Assembly: GCA_023258655.1 (NCBI GenBank)
Contig: JALQWO010000077.1
Location: forward strand, 1 to 7,942
Direction: 5' to 3'
Length of the DNA: 7,942 nucleotides
DNA from: Bacteroidia bacterium
Lineage (GTDB): Bacteria > Bacteroidota > Bacteroidia > NS11-12g > UBA955
Shown: positions 1 to 5,335 of the stretch, piece by piece
How positions within the stretch are numbered: position 1 is the stretch's first letter
Layout of the letters: each line of letters opens with the position of its first letter
Notes under the pieces: model-generated
The model's input: the letters and a program-made list of their open reading frames with translations, nothing else
The model's database searches: none
What the model was told of the DNA's origin: nothing
Made by a program: the position numbers and the translations under genes

Positions 1-1
1 G

Positions 2-2683
2 ATTGTGGTGCCTTCCAATCAGCAAGTGACATTGACCAAGAATCGCGGTTTGCGATTTGGTGGACAGTTGCGCGCCGGTAGATTCGATTTCTATGGCAAA
101 AAGTATGTGTTTAACTACGGGCAGTTCAACATTGCGATGTCGGCCGTGGATTCGCTCCAAATGTATTTTCCAGATTCTTCAGGTCGGAGATTGGTGCCCA
201 TCAAGTCTGTTTTACGCAACGTGAGCGGTACTTTGTATATCGATAAACCCAATAACAAATCGGGGAATAAGGATTACCCCGAGTATCCCATTTTCGTGTC
301 AGACAAAGGCAGTGAAGTGCTGTACGACAAGCCCCATATTCACGGCGGTGCCTATGAAGGTGATAAATTCAAATTCGTGGTAGACCCCTTCACCATCGAT
401 AGTTTGGACAACTTCACGATTGCGGGGTTGCGATTCGATGGGAATTTTATCTCAGATGGGATTTTCCCTGAATTCCGCCACTACGTAACCATTCAGAAGG
501 ATTACTCGCTTGGTTTTATCAAACACACGCCCCCGGGTGGTTACACCATGTATCGCGGGAAGGGTTTGGGTGATATGACCATGAACCTATCTGAAGAGGG
601 TTTCTATGGTACTGATGGAAGTATCCAATACCAAGGGTCGAAAAGTGAGTTTTCCAAAATATTGTTGCTGCCGAAAAAAGCGGTGGGCGTGTTGAATCGC
701 TATGATTTGACCGAAAATACCAAATACCCTGAAATCCATGCGGTTTTGGCCAACATGGAATGGAACCCGTATCAAGATGAATACAATGTGACAAACGGGT
801 CAACGCCCATCAAAATGTTCAAAGTGGGCCATGACTTCACCGGTACCATCACCCAATCGCCGAGTGTAGTAAAAGGAAATGGAACCTTGGCCTGGGATCA
901 AGCGAAATTTTACAGCCAGGAGCAAGTATTTGGTCCGCAAAAATCCACAGCCAAGAAAGCCAATCTGCAAATTTATGCCGCCGATTCCTCGCGCATGGCT
1001 TTTGAAACAAGCGACATCAATGGTACGATGGATTTCAGCAAACGCATCGGAACGTTTACGAAAAATGAGCCTGGATCGATGACGAAATTCGATTACAACA
1101 TGTATCAAACCAATCTCACCGATTACCGTTGGGACATGGACAAGAAAGTCATCACTGCGAAAGTGGGCCCTTCGTTGGCCGGACAAACACCTATTTTTGC
1201 CAGTACCAATCCCACCCAAGGCGGTCTGAGTTTTGAAGCGAAGCGGGCCGATTACAGCCTGGTGGATTACACATTGAAGATTTCGGAAATTCCATACATC
1301 GACATCGCCGATTCACGTCTGTTCTTGAAGGATGGCAAAGCCACTGTGCGCGCCAATGCCGATATGGACTTGTTGGATAGTACCAAGTTGATTGCGGGGC
1401 GCGACAATAAATTCCATGAAATCTACAAGCTAAAAGTAAAGGTTTATGGCAAGAACAAAATTCGCGGAAACGGATTTTACCAGTATGTAAATAGTCGCGG
1501 AGGTAGACAAGAGTTCTTCCTTGACAGTGTGATTGTGAACGATAATCAACGCGTGGAAGGTGTTGGTAAAATCGGGGAAGAGCAGAACTTTACTTTGGAA
1601 ACCAAAATTGGATACAAAGGGTTCGCCCAGGTAGAGAGCACAGAAAAGCTCATACGATTCACGGGTTACGTGAAGCCGCTGCATACGTTTAAGAATATAT
1701 ATCCATCGGTTTGGATTCGATTTGATAATCGTGTAGATCCCAAAGATGTGGTTTTGGATATGAGTGATCCCCGCGACAAAGACAACAAGAAGCAATATGT
1801 GGGATTGTTTGTGGCCAACGATTCTAGTTTTGTATATCCTTTGATGTACTCGTGGAAGCGCCGTTATTCGGATGATGACGTGACCAATGATACGGGTATA
1901 TTCTATTACGATCACAAAACGGAGAGTTTCTATGCGGGCAGCAAATCGCGTTTGCGTGATGGAGGACTAAAAGGCAGCTGGATTCAGTTCAACGAACGCG
2001 ATCACAGTATTCATGCAGAGGGTCCGCTGGATTTCGGATTGGAAACCCCTAACATTAAATTCAAGAATGCCGGTACGGCCGATTTATACCCCGGTGACAG
2101 CAGTTTTGTTTTCAACTTGGCCATGATGCTAGATTTTCCCATGCATCCGGATTATATCGATCGATTGGTTGCACTGATCAATGAAAACGGAGGCACTACC
2201 GCCACGGTGAATACGGATTTCTTCAAGCGCTGCCTGGGCGAAATGATGGAAAATGAAAAATCGTATCGTAACGCCTTAGAGAACTTGATGAAAAACGGCG
2301 AGTTGAAAGGCAAGGATGAAGCCGAGTATAAGTTGGTTCTGAGTGATGCTACATTCCGCTGGGATAGTAAAATGCGGGGTATGTATTGCAACGATATTGT
2401 ATCGGTAGCAAGTATCGCGGGCAAACCCATCAACAAAAACATGCATGCGGTCATGCTTTTGGAGCACAAACGAAGTGGTCAAAACATGTATGTATACCTG
2501 GATTTGGGGGCCAATGATTACATCTACATCAACCTCACGAAAACGGGTGCAAACATCTATGCCACGGACCAGAATCTGCAGCAAATTTTGACCAATACTG
2601 CAGACAAAGTGAAGGCTGAGAATTTCTTTATACGACCAGCGACAGAGCGCCAAGTAGACAAGTTCCTTAGACGCTTTGAATGA
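2..2683 (+). CDS. Large Bacteroidota envelope/secreted protein of unknown function (5'-truncated)
   Basis: The reading frame is already open at the left edge (first full codon ATT at 2-4). The GTG codons at 5 and 8 are therefore probably internal, and the gene continues upstream of the window. The 893 visible residues are rich in Gly, Asp, Asn and aromatic residues and alternate hydrophobic and polar positions, as in β-strands. They show no membrane helix and no enzyme motif. Short units of the form 'GxGxLxF...xxFxF' recur, for example at about 35-90, 421-470, 551-650 (YRGKGLGDM, then EEGFYGTDGSIQYQG), 868-910 and 1000-1050. The C-terminal part (about 2330-2600) holds a 'SDATFRWD' strand and a YVYLDLGANDYIYINL strand pair. 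I recall very large (around 1500-residue) Bacteroidota proteins of unknown function with this architecture; that is memory, not a search. An OstA/AsmA-like β-structure in the envelope is a guess. The gene converges on truA with a 22-bp gap and no clear terminator. It is intact within the window, and function is unassigned. Confidence 0.85.
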   Translation: MVVPSNQQVTLTKNRGLRFGGQLRAGRFDFYGKKYVFNYGQFNIAMSAVDSLQMYFPDSSGRRLVPIKSVLRNVSGTLYIDKPNNKSGNKDYPEYPIFVSDKGSEVLYDKPHIHGGAYEGDKFKFVVDPFTIDSLDNFTIAGLRFDGNFISDGIFPEFRHYVTIQKDYSLGFIKHTPPGGYTMYRGKGLGDMTMNLSEEGFYGTDGSIQYQGSKSEFSKILLLPKKAVGVLNRYDLTENTKYPEIHAVLANMEWNPYQDEYNVTNGSTPIKMFKVGHDFTGTITQSPSVVKGNGTLAWDQAKFYSQEQVFGPQKSTAKKANLQIYAADSSRMAFETSDINGTMDFSKRIGTFTKNEPGSMTKFDYNMYQTNLTDYRWDMDKKVITAKVGPSLAGQTPIFASTNPTQGGLSFEAKRADYSLVDYTLKISEIPYIDIADSRLFLKDGKATVRANADMDLLDSTKLIAGRDNKFHEIYKLKVKVYGKNKIRGNGFYQYVNSRGGRQEFFLDSVIVNDNQRVEGVGKIGEEQNFTLETKIGYKGFAQVESTEKLIRFTGYVKPLHTFKNIYPSVWIRFDNRVDPKDVVLDMSDPRDKDNKKQYVGLFVANDSSFVYPLMYSWKRRYSDDDVTNDTGIFYYDHKTESFYAGSKSRLRDGGLKGSWIQFNERDHSIHAEGPLDFGLETPNIKFKNAGTADLYPGDSSFVFNLAMMLDFPMHPDYIDRLVALINENGGTTATVNTDFFKRCLGEMMENEKSYRNALENLMKNGELKGKDEAEYKLVLSDATFRWDSKMRGMYCNDIVSVASIAGKPINKNMHAVMLLEHKRSGQNMYVYLDLGANDYIYINLTKTGANIYATDQNLQQILTNTADKVKAENFFIRPATERQVDKFLRRFE

Positions 2684-2705
2684 CCAAAGGTTTAAAGAAA
2701 ACGGG

Positions 2706-3431
2706 TCAAGGATACACTACCTTGGTGAGAAACAATCCTTCGGCAGGCGCGGATGCTCCAGCATCGCTGCGGCTGCCGTGATCTAAGATGCTTTTGAATT
2801 CATTGGACGACATCTTGCCCTGGCCAACCTCAATCAATGTCCCTACAATGGCCCTCACCATGTTTCGCAAAAAACGATTGGCTTGAATGGTGAAAACCAG
2901 GCTTTCGGTTGTCTTCGACCAACGGGCCAAAAAAACCGTACACAAGGGGTTGTTGTTGGGGGCTTCCCCTTTGAGAAAAGCGGAGAAATTGTGTTCACCA
3001 ACCAACATGTTCGCGCAATGATTCATGGCATCTACATGGAGTTCTTGGGCATTCCACCAGAAGGTTTTGGGAGCAAACGGGTCTTTTTGTGCCCGAATGT
3101 GGTATTCGTATTCCCTGAGGGTGGCATCGAAACGCGCATGGAATGTGGGATCGCAAGGATTGGCAGACAGGATTCGTATATCCTCTGATACCATGCGATT
3201 TAATCGATGTGCCAAATCAGTGGGTAAGGTCTCGGGTCCATCGAAGTGGGCAACAAAATATTTGGCATGAACGCCGGTGTCGGTGCGACCGCATCCCATG
3301 GTTTCAATGGGTTGATTGCACAAGGTACTTAATGCCTTGTCAATGACTTCTTGTACAGTGGGTGCGTTGGGTTGAATTTGCCATCCAGCGTAGCGGGTGC
3401 CGTTGTAGGCCAATTCAATTTTGTATCGCAT
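2706..3431 (-). CDS. truA: tRNA pseudouridine synthase A (TruA)
   Basis: The 241-residue product has the usual length for bacterial TruA, which isomerises uridines 38-40 in the anticodon stem-loop of many tRNAs. The N-terminus (MRYKIELAYNGTRYAGWQ) is the typical first strand. The catalytic motif GRTDTGVHA lies at residues 48-56, with the nucleophilic aspartate at D51. HARFDAT (98-104) with EYEYHI (107-112), the conserved NRFLRNMVR...VGTLIEVGQGK segment (185-206) and the C-terminal EGLFL (231-235) are all present. I chose the ATG at 3431-3429 because it starts the family's N-terminus; an in-frame ATG at 3452 would add seven unrelated residues and overlap the thiolase gene. The start lies one base after the thiolase stop (TGTTAACATG), so the genes are almost certainly co-transcribed and probably translationally coupled. 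No defect is seen. Confidence 0.97.
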   Translation of the reverse strand: MRYKIELAYNGTRYAGWQIQPNAPTVQEVIDKALSTLCNQPIETMGCGRTDTGVHAKYFVAHFDGPETLPTDLAHRLNRMVSEDIRILSANPCDPTFHARFDATLREYEYHIRAQKDPFAPKTFWWNAQELHVDAMNHCANMLVGEHNFSAFLKGEAPNNNPLCTVFLARWSKTTESLVFTIQANRFLRNMVRAIVGTLIEVGQGKMSSNEFKSILDHGSRSDAGASAPAEGLFLTKVVYP

Positions 3432-3432
3432 G

Positions 3433-4635
3433 TTAACAGTTTTCGTATACAATGGCGCAGCCTTGTCCTACACCGATGCACATGGTCGCAAGTCCATATT
3501 TTAACGACGGATTTCTTTGCATGTGATGTAGCAGTGTGGCCGAAATCCGGGTACCAGAGGCGCCTAAGGGATGTCCAATCGCTATGCTTCCGCCGTTGGG
3601 GTTTACGATGCTTCGGTCGATTTCCAAGGCACGCATGCTGGCCAATACTTGAGAAGCAAATGCTTCGTTCAATTCTGCTACGCCCAAGTCTTGGACGGTA
3701 AGACCGGCATTTTTCAGTGCTTTTTGGGTTGCTGGTACGGGTCCGATACCCATGATGCTTGGATCAACACCCGCTGCACCGATTCCAGCAATTCTTGCCA
3801 TGGGTTTCAGTCCGAGTTGTTTGACCATTTCTTCAGAGGCCAGAATGCTCACAGCGGCACCATCATTGATGCCTGAACTATTTCCCGCCGTCACTGAGCC
3901 ACCATCACGGAATGCTGGTTTGAGGGTGGCCAATACACTCACTTCGCTCAAACGGGGATGTTCGTCGGTGCTGAAAAGGAGGGGTTCTCCCTTTTTCTGG
4001 GGGATGGGCACTGAAACGATTTCATTTTGAAAATGTCCGTTGGCTTGGGCATTTTTCCAATTGAGTTGGGTTTCGTATGCGAATTGGTCTTGGTCTTCTC
4101 TGGAAATTTGGAATTGTTCGGCCACATTTTCGGCAGTTTCACCCATAGAAAAGGGGTAATGCAATTTGGATAATGCGGGGTTGGTGAAACGCCAACCGAT
4201 GGTGGTATCATGTATTTCGGTAGTTCTTGAGAATGCTGATTCCGCTTTGGCCATGACAAAAGGAGCCCTTGTCATGCTTTCGGTTCCACCTGCTAATACC
4301 AAATGGGCTTGTCCGGAAGCGATGGCCATAGCTCCATTCATGATGCTTTGCAAACCACTGGCACAAAGTCTATTTACGGTGTAGCCAGGAACATTGCTTG
4401 GGATTCCTGCAAGCAATGAGGCCATTCTTGCCACGTTTCTATTGTCTTCTCCCGCTTGATTCGCTGCACCCATTATCACTTCGTCGATCGCCGATGGATC
4501 GATGTTTGGATTGCGCTGTAATAGGGCGAGGATCACGTGGGCTGCCAGGTCGTCGGGACGAATGGAGGCGAGGGTTCCACCGAATTTGCCTACTGGGGTT
4601 CTGACGATGTCAATGACGTAAACAGGTTGTTTCAT
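3433..4635 (-). CDS. Thiolase (acetyl-CoA C-acyltransferase), PcaF/PaaJ-like
   Basis: A complete 400-residue thiolase. These enzymes cleave 3-oxoacyl-CoA with CoA to give acetyl-CoA and a shortened acyl-CoA, or run the reverse condensation. The catalytic set is complete: nucleophile C91 in NRLCASG (88-94), NEAFA (323-327), H355 in GGSIAIGHPLGASG (348-361) and C386 in MCIGVGQGCA (385-394). The segments ANQAGEDNRNVARMA (58-72), DTTIGWRF (143-150) and VTAGNSSGINDGAA (248-261) are closer to 3-oxoadipyl-CoA thiolases (PcaF/PaaJ) than to FadA or AtoB as I remember them. No other phenylacetate or β-ketoadipate gene is visible, so the physiological substrate is open; general β-oxidation or acetoacetyl-CoA metabolism is possible. 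The start at 4635 gives the classic N-terminus (MKQPVYVIDIVRTPVGKFGG); an upstream ATG at 4653 would add six residues. It is the first gene of a unit with truA. Confidence 0.95.
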   Translation of the reverse strand: MKQPVYVIDIVRTPVGKFGGTLASIRPDDLAAHVILALLQRNPNIDPSAIDEVIMGAANQAGEDNRNVARMASLLAGIPSNVPGYTVNRLCASGLQSIMNGAMAIASGQAHLVLAGGTESMTRAPFVMAKAESAFSRTTEIHDTTIGWRFTNPALSKLHYPFSMGETAENVAEQFQISREDQDQFAYETQLNWKNAQANGHFQNEIVSVPIPQKKGEPLLFSTDEHPRLSEVSVLATLKPAFRDGGSVTAGNSSGINDGAAVSILASEEMVKQLGLKPMARIAGIGAAGVDPSIMGIGPVPATQKALKNAGLTVQDLGVAELNEAFASQVLASMRALEIDRSIVNPNGGSIAIGHPLGASGTRISATLLHHMQRNPSLKYGLATMCIGVGQGCAIVYENC

Positions 4636-4640
4636 TGATG

Positions 4641-4648
4641 CAAAAATC
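4641..4648 (-). promoter_or_regulatory. Possible weak -7 promoter box for the thiolase-truA unit
   Basis: Read on the minus strand this is GATTTTTG, matching five of the six fixed positions of the Bacteroidota -7 consensus TAnnTTTG. It ends five bases before the thiolase ATG, close to the layout of the two exact boxes in this window. No -33 TTG is seen at a usual distance. If it works, the mRNA would be essentially leaderless, or start just inside the gene, which counts against it. Confidence 0.28.
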
Positions 4649-4680
4649 TGCATTTTCGGCGATTGCTCACGTGTAAATTT

Positions 4681-4688
4681 TATATTTG
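4681..4688 (+). promoter_or_regulatory. Bacteroidota -7 promoter box (TATATTTG)
   Basis: An exact match to TAnnTTTG, the -7 element read by the primary sigma factor of Bacteroidota. A possible -33 TTG lies at 4663-4665, but its 15-base spacing is shorter than usual. The box ends seven bases before the ATG at 4696, so transcription would begin at or very near that codon. It drives the small membrane protein and perhaps the receptor behind it. A CACGTG palindrome lies just upstream at 4669-4674, too short to call an operator. Confidence 0.7.
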
Positions 4689-4695
4689 CGTTCAG

Positions 4696-5259
4696 ATGTC
4701 AACCAAATCAAGGGTTTCCGTTGTACAAATGGCCAAACAAGGGATGGCTATTTTGTTGATGGTGTTGATACCTGGATTGACATTCATGCATGTATTGGCC
4801 CACAAGCGTCAGCGGAAAGAGGTCAAGCGTTTCTTGGAGAGGACGGTGGGGTTGGAAGTGGCAGAGGATTTGTTTTTGCCCGGCACCGCCGAGTATGCCC
4901 ATATCAAAAAAGGCAGTGAAATTGTGTTGGGAAACAACAAGTATGACGTGTTACAAGTAACGGCGGTGCCGGGCGGATATCGAATCAAAGCCTTCAACGA
5001 CAAAGTTGAAAAAGCCCTGGAGAACCAAATTTTTCAGCAAACAGAGGGAGGTCAAGGAAGTGCCGGAAAGGCCAAGCCTTTGTGGTTTGATAAACTTCAT
5101 TGGGCGGTGAATGGTTGGTCTACAGACCTGTTTGAACCCTTTTCCCATGCCGCAAAGTGTGGTTTTCACGGATTCTCGCCATTGCCCCGCTGTATCATAG
5201 AGGTGGTAGTTCCGCCACCACAAGGATGTTTTTGCTCTGTTTCGAATGTGATTTCGTGA
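4696..5259 (+). CDS. Small membrane-anchored protein of unknown function upstream of a TonB-dependent receptor
   Basis: The 187-residue product has one hydrophobic segment at about residues 17-36, followed by a basic stretch (HKRQRKEVKR, 36-45), and no clear signal-peptidase site. It is thus probably an N-terminal inner-membrane anchor, though an uncleaved signal or opposite topology is possible. A soluble domain follows (about 46-112) with GSEIVLGNNKYDVLQV (73-88) and RIKAFNDKVEKAL (96-108). The pattern 'YDV...ND..E..L' recalls small Bacteroidota proteins of unknown function; this is memory only. After a Gly/Gln-rich linker (113-125) comes a tail with W130, W136, W141, H135, H151, H158, C155, C166, VVVPPPQ (170-176) and a terminal GCFC (C178, C180). 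The start is uncertain: ATG 4696 directly follows the -7 box and would be leaderless, while ATG 4729 would give a shorter N-terminus and a leader of some 30 bases. The receptor gene begins 76 bases downstream on the same strand, so a joint role in uptake is plausible but unproven. Confidence 0.8.
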   Translation: MSTKSRVSVVQMAKQGMAILLMVLIPGLTFMHVLAHKRQRKEVKRFLERTVGLEVAEDLFLPGTAEYAHIKKGSEIVLGNNKYDVLQVTAVPGGYRIKAFNDKVEKALENQIFQQTEGGQGSAGKAKPLWFDKLHWAVNGWSTDLFEPFSHAAKCGFHGFSPLPRCIIEVVVPPPQGCFCSVSNVIS

Positions 5260-5261
5260 TC

Positions 5262-5303
5262 CGCGAACAATCTGCGCGCTGAGCGTGCAGAAAAGAATTC
5301 GCG
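5262..5303 (+). promoter_or_regulatory. Two-tier stem-loop between the small protein and the receptor gene
   Basis: The outer stem pairs CGCGAA (5262-5267) with TTCGCG (5298-5303). The inner stem pairs CTGCGCGC (5272-5279) with GCGTGCAG (5283-5290), eight pairs with one G-U and a TGA loop. Internal loops are CAAT on the left and AAAAGAA on the right. It begins two bases after the upstream stop codon. No T-run follows on either strand, so it is not a standard intrinsic terminator. It may be an mRNA processing or stability element, a leader structure for the receptor, or a protein-binding palindrome. Confidence 0.45.
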
Positions 5304-5310
5304 CGTTTCC

Positions 5311-5318
5311 TATTTGTG
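5311..5318 (+). promoter_or_regulatory. Possible weak -7 box before the TonB-dependent receptor
   Basis: TATTTGTG matches five of the six fixed positions of TAnnTTTG and lies 17 bases before the receptor ATG, a sensible distance. No -33 TTG is visible at the expected place, where the right arm of the upstream hairpin sits instead. The receptor may have its own regulated promoter here or be read from the promoter at 4681. Confidence 0.25.
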
Positions 5319-5335
5319 TAAAACATCCAAAATTC

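Noticed and set aside
800..1219. Open frame of 139 codons on the minus strand inside the large envelope gene
   Set aside because: It lies wholly antisense to a long, well-formed coding sequence, and its translation is low-complexity-like, with no recognisable domain.
1430..1915. Open frame of 161 codons on the minus strand inside the large envelope gene
   Set aside because: It is antisense to a continuous coding frame, its product has no coherent motif or start context, and no promoter box precedes it.
2681..2708. TGACC/GGTCA inverted repeat as a bidirectional terminator for the convergent genes
   Set aside because: It has only five pairs, an 18-base loop and no T-run on either strand. Both arms contain stop codons, so the symmetry follows partly from the gene ends.
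4669..4674. CACGTG palindrome in the divergent promoter region as an operator
   Set aside because: Six bases of palindrome are expected by chance, and no flanking symmetry extends it.
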